Source: Prevotella sp. (GTDB lineage Bacteria; Bacteroidota; Bacteroidia; Bacteroidales; Bacteroidaceae). From it: a stretch of DNA of 64,000 bases. The stretch covers positions 1 to 64,000 of the forward strand of contig JAEETD010000004.1 of the NCBI GenBank assembly GCA_016290175.1, read 5' to 3'. A model generated the notes under the pieces. The model was not told the DNA's origin and did no database searches. It saw nothing but the letters and a program-made list of their open reading frames with translations. Both the position numbers and the translations under genes were made by a program. Below are positions 55,525-64,000 of this stretch, piece after piece. How positions within the stretch are numbered: position 1 is the stretch's first letter; each line of letters begins with the position of its first letter.

Positions 55525-56838
55525 ATGACCTATAAAGAGACCTGCAACTATCTGTTCACGCAGACACCGATGTTTGAGAAGCAAGGTGTCAGCGGCTACA
55601 AGGAAGGCCTGGAGAATACGCTCGCACTCGACGAGTATCTCGGTCATCCGCACAGGAGTTTCCGCAGTATCCACATCGCGGGTACCAATGGAAAAGGATC
55701 CTGTGCGCACACTTTAGCAGCCGTTCTGCAGCAGTGTGGCTACAAGGTAGGTCTCTATACCTCTCCTCATCTGGTGGACTTCCGCGAACGCATCCGCATC
55801 AACGGACAGCCTATCCCCGAGAACTATGTCATAGACTTCGTAGAAAAGAAGAAGGAATTCTTCGAGCCTCTGAATCCCACATTCTTTGAATTGACGACGG
55901 CAATGGCCTTCACCTATTTCAAGGACATGCAGATTGACATCGCCGTCATCGAAGTTGGCCTTGGTGGCAGACTCGACTGTACGAACATCATCACCCCTAT
56001 CCTATCGGTCATTACGAACATCGGCCTGGACCATACACAACTGCTGGGCAACTCCCTTGAACAGATAGCGATGGAAAAGGCTGGTATCATAAAACGAGGT
56101 GTACCTGTGGTGATCGGTGAGGCGCTGCCGGAAACGCGTCCTATCTTCGAGGCCATCGCTGAAGAGAACGATGCTCCTATTATCTTCGCAGAAGACCAGC
56201 CTGAAGTGCTGCATGCAGAACTGCAATACTCGGAGATGATCTACGATACCCGCAGTTATGGCAAGATTACCGGTGGACTCTGCGGACAATATCAGAAGAA
56301 GAATACCAACACTATCCTCTGGGCCATCAGAAAGTTGGAGGACCTTGGTTATCTGTACCGCTTCACCGACGATTCTAAGTCACCCGCAAAAGGGCATGAG
56401 ATCAAGATCGGTTTCAAGAATGTATGCGAAAGTACGGGACTGAAGGGACGCTGGCAGGTCATCAGGAATTCGCCCACCGTCGTGTGCGACACTGGCCACA
56501 ACACTGCAGGATGGGACTATCTGAGCAAGCAGCTCGACGAGGTGAAATGTGATAAGATGTATATTGTGTTCGGTGTGGTTGAGGATAAGGATGTCGACGG
56601 TATCATGGCCTTGCTGCCCAAGCATGCTGAATATTTCTTCACCAAGGCCAACAACAAACGTGCTGTTTCAGAACATGTGCTCCATATGATGGGCCAGCAG
56701 ATAGGACTGACAGGCGACACCTACTCCAGTGTTGCAGAAGCCTACGCGGCTGCTATTTCCAAGGCAAGAACAAACGATTTTGTGTTTATTGGAGGTAGCA
56801 GTTATGTGGTTGCAGACTTCCTGAAAAACTGCGTTTAG
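55525..56838 (+). CDS. folC: Folylpolyglutamate/dihydrofolate synthase
   Basis: HIAGTNGKGSCAHTLAAVL; EVGLGGRLDCTNII; DTGHNTAGWDYL. Confidence 0.94.
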   Translation: MTYKETCNYLFTQTPMFEKQGVSGYKEGLENTLALDEYLGHPHRSFRSIHIAGTNGKGSCAHTLAAVLQQCGYKVGLYTSPHLVDFRERIRINGQPIPENYVIDFVEKKKEFFEPLNPTFFELTTAMAFTYFKDMQIDIAVIEVGLGGRLDCTNIITPILSVITNIGLDHTQLLGNSLEQIAMEKAGIIKRGVPVVIGEALPETRPIFEAIAEENDAPIIFAEDQPEVLHAELQYSEMIYDTRSYGKITGGLCGQYQKKNTNTILWAIRKLEDLGYLYRFTDDSKSPAKGHEIKIGFKNVCESTGLKGRWQVIRNSPTVVCDTGHNTAGWDYLSKQLDEVKCDKMYIVFGVVEDKDVDGIMALLPKHAEYFFTKANNKRAVSEHVLHMMGQQIGLTGDTYSSVAEAYAAAISKARTNDFVFIGGSSYVVADFLKNCV

Positions 56839-56944
56839 CTTTTTTTAATACATCCACAACATTTTTTTCGTCGTTTCCTTTGCCCAATTGGAATTTTTTC
56901 TGTTACTTTGCAAAAAATAGTTTGTAACTAAAAACATTTCAATT

Positions 56945-58033
56945 ATGGCAACAACAGAAAATGCGAATTTGTGTGGTCTGAAGAGAGAAAACTTCCAGAC
57001 CACTATCAACGGTAAAAAAACCGATTTGTACATTCTTAGGAATCGTAAAGGTTATGAAGTGGCAATCTCCAACTATGGCGGTGCCATTTGTGCTATTATG
57101 GTACCTGACAAGGATGGTAAAGTAGCTAATGTCATTCAGGGTCATGACAGCATCCAGCAGCTCATGAGCGGCAACGAGCCTTACCTCTCGACACTGATCG
57201 GACGTTGGGGTAACCGTATCTGCAAGGGACAGTTCACGCTCAACGGCAAGGATTACCAGCTTGCACTCAACGACGGTCCCAACCACCTTCATGGCGGAGC
57301 TGTAGGCTTCAACGCAAAGGTCTGGGATGCCCGTCAGATGGGTCCCCGTGCACTGGCTCTCCACCGAATCTCTTCATACGGTGAGGAAGGTTACACAGGC
57401 GAGTTGGACATCACTGTAGAGTTCACCTTCACCGATCTTAATGAACTGGTTATCGAGTATCTGGCTACCACCAACAAGAAGACCATCGTGAACCTGACGC
57501 ATCACGCCTTCTTCAGCCTGACTGGTACTGCCGATCCTACACCCACGATCGAGGATCAGATCTGTGAAATCAATGCCGATTTCTATCTGCCCACCGACAA
57601 CACCGCTATTCCTACCGGTGAGATTCTGAAGGTAGAGGGAACACCATTTGACTTCCGTAAGCCCAAGACTTTCGGTCAGGAGATTGATGCTGATAATGAG
57701 CAGATTATCTTCGGTCACGGTTATGACCACAACTACGTGCTGAACAAGCGCGAGGAAGGTGAGCTGAGCTTCGCAGCCAGAATTACCGAGCCTAAGAGCG
57801 GTCGTACGCTGGAGTGCTACACCACCGAGCCCGGTATGCAGCTCTACACAGCAAACTTCGCTACTGGCTACAAGGGTGCCAACGGTTGCACGTTCCCACG
57901 TCGCTCGGCTGTTTGTCTGGAGACCCAGCACTTCCCCGATACACCTAACCGTCCTTATTTCCCCAGCGTGGTACTGAGACCCGGTGAGCGCTACAAGCAG
58001 AAGACGATTTATCGTTTCGGTATCGCAGAATAA
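56945..58033 (+). CDS. galM: Aldose 1-epimerase (galactose mutarotase)
   Basis: SNYGGAICAIMVPDKDG, GPNHLHGG, NLTHHAFFSL, GYDHNYVLN. Confidence 0.93.
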   Translation: MATTENANLCGLKRENFQTTINGKKTDLYILRNRKGYEVAISNYGGAICAIMVPDKDGKVANVIQGHDSIQQLMSGNEPYLSTLIGRWGNRICKGQFTLNGKDYQLALNDGPNHLHGGAVGFNAKVWDARQMGPRALALHRISSYGEEGYTGELDITVEFTFTDLNELVIEYLATTNKKTIVNLTHHAFFSLTGTADPTPTIEDQICEINADFYLPTDNTAIPTGEILKVEGTPFDFRKPKTFGQEIDADNEQIIFGHGYDHNYVLNKREEGELSFAARITEPKSGRTLECYTTEPGMQLYTANFATGYKGANGCTFPRRSAVCLETQHFPDTPNRPYFPSVVLRPGERYKQKTIYRFGIAE

Positions 58034-58066
58034 AAGAAATCATTACCAACACTAGTTTATTTTATT

Positions 58067-59386
58067 ATGAGTAATCAGAAACAGAATGGAAGTGTCATTG
58101 CCATTGTGACGATGTTCTTCCTATATGCCATGATTTCGTTTGTCACGAATCTTGGTGCACCCATTGGAGTCATCTGGAAGAATCAGCCTGAGATTGGCGG
58201 TTCCAATGTGCTCGGTATCATGGGTAACTTCATGAATTTCTTCGCCTACCTGTTCATGGGCATTCCTGCAGGAAAGATGTTGACAAAGGTGGGTTATAAG
58301 AAAACTGCTCTTATAGGTATCGCAGTAGGCTTCTTCGGTGTGCTCATACAGTATCTGTCAGGCTTCTCCGGAGGTATTCCCGGTTTCTGCATCTATCTGT
58401 TGGGCGCCTTCATTTCAGGATTCTCTGTATGTATCCTGAATACGGTGGTGAACCCCATGCTGAACCTGCTCGGCGGTGGTGGAAATCGTGGTAACCAGCT
58501 GAATATGATCGGTGGTACATTGAACTCACTCTCTGGCACGATGACCCCGTTGCTCGTTGGAGCACTGATTGGCACAGTGACGGCTTCTACACAAATGGCC
58601 GACGTCAATCTGGTGATGTACATCGCTATGACCGTCTTCGCCTGCGCCTTCTTCATTCTCTGCTTCATCCCCATTCAGGATCCAGAAATGGGTAAGGTCA
58701 CAGCTGATACAGTTTTCGAACATTCTCCCTGGTCGTTCCGCCATTGTCTTCTGGGTGTGATTGCCATCTTCGTTTATGTAGGTGTTGAGGTGGGTATCCC
58801 TGGTGGAATGAACTTCTACCTCTCTGACACTACAGCCAACGGTGCTTGGGTGAATCCTGAAGCCGTACTCAATGCAGCAACCATCGGAGGAGCCGTAGCA
58901 GCGATGTATTGGCTCCTGATGCTCGTAGGACGTCTCGTTTCGAGCACCATCGCAGGCAAGATATCATCTCGGCAGATGATGCTCGCTACTACAACTGTAG
59001 GTATGATACTCATCATTGCTGCCATCCTGACACCGAAGAGTGTAACGGTAACCATGCCTCTGGTCAAGATTCTGGAAGGATCTATTGAGATGACGACTGT
59101 TCCGATGAGCGCCTTGTTGTTAGTGCTCTGCGGCCTCTGCACCTCGGTGATGTGGCCATCCATCTTTAACCTCGCTACCGAGGGTCTTGGCAAGTACACT
59201 GCTCAGGCTTCCGGCATCTTCATGATGATGGTGGTTGGCGGTGGTGTTCTGCCCGTGGTACAGAATTTCTTTGCCGACTTCATGGGATATATGCCCAGCT
59301 ATTTCGTCTATCTGCTGGCAATGGCCTACATGTTCTACTATGCCCTCATCGGCTGCAAGAATGTCAACACCGACATCCCCGTATAA
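58067..59386 (+). CDS. MFS transporter, probable hexose transporter
   Basis: 12-TM pattern with FMGIPAGKMLTKVGYKK; located between galM and galK. Confidence 0.8.
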   Translation: MSNQKQNGSVIAIVTMFFLYAMISFVTNLGAPIGVIWKNQPEIGGSNVLGIMGNFMNFFAYLFMGIPAGKMLTKVGYKKTALIGIAVGFFGVLIQYLSGFSGGIPGFCIYLLGAFISGFSVCILNTVVNPMLNLLGGGGNRGNQLNMIGGTLNSLSGTMTPLLVGALIGTVTASTQMADVNLVMYIAMTVFACAFFILCFIPIQDPEMGKVTADTVFEHSPWSFRHCLLGVIAIFVYVGVEVGIPGGMNFYLSDTTANGAWVNPEAVLNAATIGGAVAAMYWLLMLVGRLVSSTIAGKISSRQMMLATTTVGMILIIAAILTPKSVTVTMPLVKILEGSIEMTTVPMSALLLVLCGLCTSVMWPSIFNLATEGLGKYTAQASGIFMMMVVGGGVLPVVQNFFADFMGYMPSYFVYLLAMAYMFYYALIGCKNVNTDIPV

Positions 59387-59422
59387 ATTGTCAAATTGTA
59401 ATTCTATAAATTGTAAATTCGT

Positions 59423-60589
59423 ATGATGGATATTGAATTTGTAAGAAGTCGTTTCATCAAGCACTTCGATGGAAAGACGGGTAATGTATATACCTCTCCT
59501 GGCCGTATCAACCTCATTGGTGAGCACACCGACTATAACGGTGGTTTCGTATTCCCTGGTGCCGTCGACAAGGGCATCATGGCAGAGATGCGTGCCAATG
59601 GCACAGAAGACACTGTGATGGCCTACGCTATTGACCTGAAGGATCGTGTCGACTTCAAGCTGAGCGACCCCAATGGCCCACGCGCCAGCTGGGCTCGTTA
59701 TATATATGGTATCTCACTGGAGATGAAGAAATTAGGCGTACCTGTTAAAGGATTTAATATCGCTTTCGCAGGTGATGTGCCCCTTGGCGCTGGTATGTCT
59801 TCTTCTGCTGCTATGGAAAGCTGCTTCGCCTTCGGTCTGAATGATATTTTCGGTGATAATAAGGTGTCGCAGTGGGATATGGCTTTAGCAGGTCAGGCTA
59901 CAGAACATAACTATTGTGGTGTGAACTGTGGTATCATGGACCAGTTTGCCTCCGTCTTCGGAAAGGCAGGCTGTCTGATGCGCCTCGACTGTCGCAGCCG
60001 GGAGTTCGAGTACTTCCCCTTCAAGCCCGATGGCTATCGCCTCGTGCTGCTCGATTCTGTCGTGAAGCATCAGTTAGCTGGTTCCCCTTACAACGACCGT
60101 CGTAACTCCTGCGAGAATGTGGTGAAGCACATTCAGGCCAAGCATCCGGAGGGTAAGTATGAAACCCTGCGCGACTGTACTTGGGAGCAGTTGGAAGAAG
60201 TGAAGGAAGAGGTAGGCGCTGAGGACTACAAGCGCGCTAAGTTCGTACTCGGTGAGAAAGACCGTGTGCTGGGTGTCTGCGAGGCCCTCAATGAAGGCGA
60301 CTACGAGAAGGTAGGCGAACTGATGTACAAGACCCACGAAGGTTTGTCGAAGGATTATGAGGTATCCTGCGAGGAACTCGACTTCCTGAACGATGTGGCT
60401 AAGGAAAATGGTGTCACCGGTTCCCGTATCATGGGTGGCGGCTTTGGCGGCTGTACCATCAACCTCGTTCGCAACGACCTCTACAAGAAGTTCATTGAGG
60501 ACGCCAAGAAGAAGTTCAACGAGAAGTATGGTCATGAGCCGAAAGTTTATGATGTAGTCATCAGCGATGGCTCTCGCAAACTCTGCTAA
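59423..60589 (+). CDS. galK: Galactokinase
   Basis: GRINLIGEHTDYNGGFVFP; GDVPLGAGMSSSAA; GSRIMGGGFGGCTINL. Confidence 0.96.
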   Translation: MMDIEFVRSRFIKHFDGKTGNVYTSPGRINLIGEHTDYNGGFVFPGAVDKGIMAEMRANGTEDTVMAYAIDLKDRVDFKLSDPNGPRASWARYIYGISLEMKKLGVPVKGFNIAFAGDVPLGAGMSSSAAMESCFAFGLNDIFGDNKVSQWDMALAGQATEHNYCGVNCGIMDQFASVFGKAGCLMRLDCRSREFEYFPFKPDGYRLVLLDSVVKHQLAGSPYNDRRNSCENVVKHIQAKHPEGKYETLRDCTWEQLEEVKEEVGAEDYKRAKFVLGEKDRVLGVCEALNEGDYEKVGELMYKTHEGLSKDYEVSCEELDFLNDVAKENGVTGSRIMGGGFGGCTINLVRNDLYKKFIEDAKKKFNEKYGHEPKVYDVVISDGSRKLC

Positions 60590-60637
60590 AAGACACTTGT
60601 AAACACACAAATTGTGTTTATAAAGGTTAAATATGGG

Positions 60638-60666
60638 CGGTAAGGTGTACGATTTACACTTTACCG
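60638..60666 (+). terminator. Terminator-like hairpin downstream of galK
   Basis: CGGTAAGGTGTA-CGATT-TACACTTTACCG followed by TCTATTTTTATG. Confidence 0.7.
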
Positions 60667-60764
60667 TCTATTTTTATGTCCTTTTTCATTGTCATTTCAG
60701 AAATAAGTTGTAAATTTACACCCAAAATCAACATTGATTATAAACAACTTAAAACTTAGTAACA

Positions 60765-61943
60765 ATGAAAGTACTGAAAAGTAGCATTCTGAGTCTCAGC
60801 GCAGCAGCGCTGATGCTCGCAGCATGTGCAGGCGGCCAGCAGGCACCTGTGTTAACGGTTTCGGGTCTCGACCCTGCCAAGTTCGACACCACCCTTCAGG
60901 ACAAGCCCGTGAAGCTCTACACCCTGAAGAATGCCAACGGCATGGAGGTGTGCATCACCAATTATGGTGGACGCGTAGTATCGCTCGTCGTTCCTGACAA
61001 GGATGGCAATCCCACTGACGTTGTTCTCGGTTTCGACAACATCGCCCAGTACGCCGATACCCTCAACTCCCCCACCGACTACGGATCCAGCGTTGGTCGC
61101 TATGCCAACCGTATCAAGAACGGTAAGTTCACCCTCGACGGTGTAGAGTATCAGCTGAAGCAGAACGACGGTCCTAACTGCCTGCATGGTGGTGGCACCA
61201 CAGGTTGGATGAACCAGGTTTATGATGCTGAGCAGATCGGTGACTCCGTGTTGAAGCTGACCATCGTAGCAGCTGACGGTGAGAACGGTTTCCCCGGCAA
61301 GGTGATGGCCGTGACCACCTATACGGTAACGTCTGACAACATCCTCGATATCACTTGGGAGGCAGAGACCGACAAGCCGACGATCATCAATCAGACCAAC
61401 CACAACTATTACAATCTGAGTGGTGATTTCACACAGCCCGGCTATGATATGGTGCTCTATGTCAATGCCGACAACTTCACTCCCAGCGACACGCTCTACA
61501 TCCCCACAGGCGAAATCAAGTCTGTTGAGGGTACCCCGATGGACTTCCGTACAGCTCATGCAATCGGCGACAGCATCAAGTCTAGCTTCGACCAGATCCA
61601 GAATGCCGGTGGCTACGACCACAACTGGTGTCTGAACACCTATAAAGACGGTCAGGGTGATGATACTCAGGTCTGCGCCAGCCTCTACAGCCCCAAGACG
61701 GGCATCTTCATGGAGATGTTCACCAACGAGCCTGGCGTACAGGTCTATAGCGGTAACTTCCAGGGTGTTGGCAACGAGCTGAACATCCAGCACAAGCATG
61801 GTCCATATCCGCAGCACGTCAGCGTATGCTTAGAGAGCCAGAAGTACCCTGATTCTCCCAATAAGGCCAATTGGGTACAGCCCGTTTTGAAGCCCGGCGA
61901 GAAGTACTTCAGCCACGCTGCCTACAAGTTCTCAGTAAAGTAA
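60765..61943 (+). CDS. Aldose 1-epimerase, lipoprotein form
   Basis: Lipobox LMLAACAGG; NYGGRVVSLVVPDKDG; NQTNHNYYNLSG; GGYDHNWCLN. Confidence 0.92.
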   Translation: MKVLKSSILSLSAAALMLAACAGGQQAPVLTVSGLDPAKFDTTLQDKPVKLYTLKNANGMEVCITNYGGRVVSLVVPDKDGNPTDVVLGFDNIAQYADTLNSPTDYGSSVGRYANRIKNGKFTLDGVEYQLKQNDGPNCLHGGGTTGWMNQVYDAEQIGDSVLKLTIVAADGENGFPGKVMAVTTYTVTSDNILDITWEAETDKPTIINQTNHNYYNLSGDFTQPGYDMVLYVNADNFTPSDTLYIPTGEIKSVEGTPMDFRTAHAIGDSIKSSFDQIQNAGGYDHNWCLNTYKDGQGDDTQVCASLYSPKTGIFMEMFTNEPGVQVYSGNFQGVGNELNIQHKHGPYPQHVSVCLESQKYPDSPNKANWVQPVLKPGEKYFSHAAYKFSVK

Positions 61944-61971
61944 AAAGGTAAAAACGTAAAAAGGTAAAAAT
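61940..61971. repeat. Octamer array (GTAAAAAN x4) between mutarotase and symporter
   Basis: GTAAAAAG GTAAAAAC GTAAAAAG GTAAAAAT; first unit overlaps the upstream TAA stop codon. Confidence 0.9.
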
Positions 61972-61978
61972 AAACACT

Positions 61979-63724
61979 ATGAATTGGAATTCAAACGAAT
62001 TTTTGTGGCTTGACTGGACCGTCCTGGCTGTCGGTGTGCTGGCCATCGTATGGGCGATCTATCGCGCCATCAAGAAAGACAAGGAAAAGATGAAAGGTGC
62101 TGACTCTCAGGACTATCTGTTCGGTAAGGGTGAGCCCTGGTACGTGATCGGTGCAGCAATCTTTGCTGCCAATATCGGCTCTGAGCACCTCGTAGGTCTC
62201 GCTGGTACTGGTGCCAAGGACGGTGTAGGTATGGCCCACTGGGAGATGCAGGGTTGGATGATCCTGATTCTCGGCTGGTTGTTTGTACCTTTCTATCAGT
62301 TGCTCAACAACAAAATGGGCAAGATCATCACCATGCCCGACTTCCTGAAGTTCCGTTACACCCAGCGCACAGGCTCTTGGCTGTCTATCATCACCCTGAT
62401 AGCTTACGTGCTGACAAAGGTTTCCGTGACTGCTTTCACAGGTGGTATCTTCTTCGAGTATCTGCTTGGTCTGCCATTCTGGTATGGTGCCATCGGTCTG
62501 ATTGCCATCACTGCTGTCTTCACCGTCTTCGGAGGTATGAAGGGCGTGATGACGCTGTCAGCCATCCAGACACCTATTCTTATTATAGGTTCGTTCCTCG
62601 TACTGTTCCTCGGACTGAACATGCTGGGCGACGGCAGCATCTCTGCCGGATGGGGTGAGATGATCAGAGTCTGTAAAGCAGCCCATGATGGTTTCGGAAC
62701 CACCCACATGTTCCACCCGGATCAGGCCGACCCGATGTATCCGCAGTTCCCTGGCTATGTGGTGTTCTTCGGTGCTTCCATCATCGGTTTCTGGTACTGG
62801 TGTACTGACCAGCACATCGTTCAGCGTGTACTCGGACAGACCAAGGGCGAGGACAACACGGAGGTGATGAAGCGTGCCCGTCGTGGTACCATCTGCGCTG
62901 GTTACTTCAAGCTCCTGCCCGTGTTCATGTTCCTCATTCCAGGTATGGTGGCTTATGCACTGTCGCTCAAGACAGGTAGCGGCATCGTGATGGACATCAC
63001 CAACACCCACGATACCGACGGTGCCTTCGCCATGATGGTGAAGAACATCCTGCCTGCAGGTATCAAGGGTATTGTCACCATTGGTTTCATCTGCGCACTC
63101 GTTGCTTCTCTGGCTGCCTTCTTCAACAGCTGTGCTACCCTCTTCACTGAAGACTTCTACAAGCCGATGAAGAAGGGTATGAGTGAGGCTCACTACGTCT
63201 TTGTAGGCCGTACTGCTACTGTTGTGGTGGTGATCCTGGGTCTGCTCTGGATGCCGGTCATGATGTCTATGGGTAACCTCTACAGCTATCTGCAGGATAT
63301 CCAGTCGCTGATTGCGCCTGCTATGGTGGCTGTGTTCACACTCGGTATTTTCTCTAAGAAAATCACGCCTAAGGCAGGTGAATGGGGTCTTATCGGTGGT
63401 TTCCTCATCGGTATGGTACGTCTGCTCACCAACGTGCTCACCGATTCTGGTAAGGCCGTGATGGATGGTGCCTTCTGGGATGCCACCGCATGGTTCTGGC
63501 AGACCAACTGGCTCATCTTCGAGTGCTGGCTGCTTGTCTTCATCGTGCTGATGATGATTGTAGTTTCGTTCTTCACACCTGCTCCCTCTCAGGCTCAGGT
63601 GGAGGCTATCACCTTCACTGGCGACTACCGCAAGCAGATCCGTGAGAGCTGGGGCGTATGGGATGTTGTGGCCACCCTCGGTGTCATCATCTGCTGCGCT
63701 TGCTTCTATGCATACTTCTGGTAA
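61979..63724 (+). CDS. Sodium/solute symporter (SSS/SGLT family)
   Basis: NIGSEHLVGLAGTGAKDG; multi-TM SGLT pattern; WCTDQHIVQRVLG. Confidence 0.93.
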   Translation: MNWNSNEFLWLDWTVLAVGVLAIVWAIYRAIKKDKEKMKGADSQDYLFGKGEPWYVIGAAIFAANIGSEHLVGLAGTGAKDGVGMAHWEMQGWMILILGWLFVPFYQLLNNKMGKIITMPDFLKFRYTQRTGSWLSIITLIAYVLTKVSVTAFTGGIFFEYLLGLPFWYGAIGLIAITAVFTVFGGMKGVMTLSAIQTPILIIGSFLVLFLGLNMLGDGSISAGWGEMIRVCKAAHDGFGTTHMFHPDQADPMYPQFPGYVVFFGASIIGFWYWCTDQHIVQRVLGQTKGEDNTEVMKRARRGTICAGYFKLLPVFMFLIPGMVAYALSLKTGSGIVMDITNTHDTDGAFAMMVKNILPAGIKGIVTIGFICALVASLAAFFNSCATLFTEDFYKPMKKGMSEAHYVFVGRTATVVVVILGLLWMPVMMSMGNLYSYLQDIQSLIAPAMVAVFTLGIFSKKITPKAGEWGLIGGFLIGMVRLLTNVLTDSGKAVMDGAFWDATAWFWQTNWLIFECWLLVFIVLMMIVVSFFTPAPSQAQVEAITFTGDYRKQIRESWGVWDVVATLGVIICCACFYAYFW

Positions 63725-63739
63725 ACCGCTCGAGAGAAT

Positions 63740-64000
63740 ATGACCTCCTTCTATAGTGAACATTCCAAAGTCTGGCTGTCTGTCGACTGCATCATCTTCG
63801 GTTTCGATGAAGGGAAGCTGAAGATTCTGATTGGCCGTCGTAAGATGGATCCGGGTCGTGGCGAATGGAGCCTCTACGGAGGCTTCGTTGCCAACGACGA
63901 GAGTGTCGACGATGCCGCCAACCGTGTGCTCTACGACCTCACCGGACTTCGAAACCTCTATATGCGGCAAGTGGGTGCTTTCGGAAATGTAGACCGCGAC
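63740..64000 (+). CDS. NUDIX-type transcriptional regulator (NrtR/AraR-like), truncated by window end
   Basis: Manual translation MTSFYSEHSKVWLSVDCIIFGFDEGKLKILIGRRKMDPGRGEWSLYGGFVANDESVDDAANRVLYDLTGL... Confidence 0.8.
   Translation, partial: MTSFYSEHSKVWLSVDCIIFGFDEGKLKILIGRRKMDPGRGEWSLYGGFVANDESVDDAANRVLYDLTGLRNLYMRQVGAFGNVDRD

Noticed and set aside
59384-59420. AAATTGT-type repeats upstream of galK as another array
   Set aside because: AAATTGT recurs three times but spacing is irregular; too weak to include in the 7/8-bp family.
62558-63970. Minus-strand ORF (470 aa) antisense to the symporter and NUDIX gene
   Set aside because: His/Glu/Thr-rich translation typical of an antisense frame; spans two real genes.

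Overview
The window is a chromosomal segment from a Bacteroidales bacterium, most likely Prevotella or a close relative. The 16S variable regions, the TAnnTTTG-type promoters and the gene families all point that way. It starts inside a minus-strand 16S rRNA gene. It then carries mostly housekeeping genes: PBP1A, pyrB-pyrI, glyA, DPP-IV, a GldB-like lipoprotein, mtaB, two ECF sigma loci, rpsF-rpsR-rplI, an RprXY-type two-component system, a GH2 beta-galactosidase, nth, rnz, mazG, valS, an OmpA-family protein, bamD, uvrB, menA, grpE-dnaJ and folC. It ends in a galactose/arabinose-type sugar cluster. No prophage, CRISPR array, integrase or transposase was seen. The least expected signal is a dispersed family of short tandem arrays with strict 7-bp (sometimes 8-bp) periodicity. 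Several sit upstream of the -7 promoter box at near-constant spacing (rpsF, mazG, uvrB, an HD-domain gene, the DUF4468 operon, and the rlu/ABC-F divergent pair). Others overlap stop codons (uvrB, OmpA), and two are in frame inside genes (mtaB, DUF4861). The second main signal is a roughly 570-bp gene-free region at 41.55-42.12 kb. It holds an inverted pair of octamer arrays around a perfect 40-bp palindrome, then a consensus promoter and a boxA-like leader with no ORF. I also found three small membrane-protein ORFs (51-56 aa) that the supplied ORF track misses. All calls come from reading the sequence and recognising families by eye. No searches were run.
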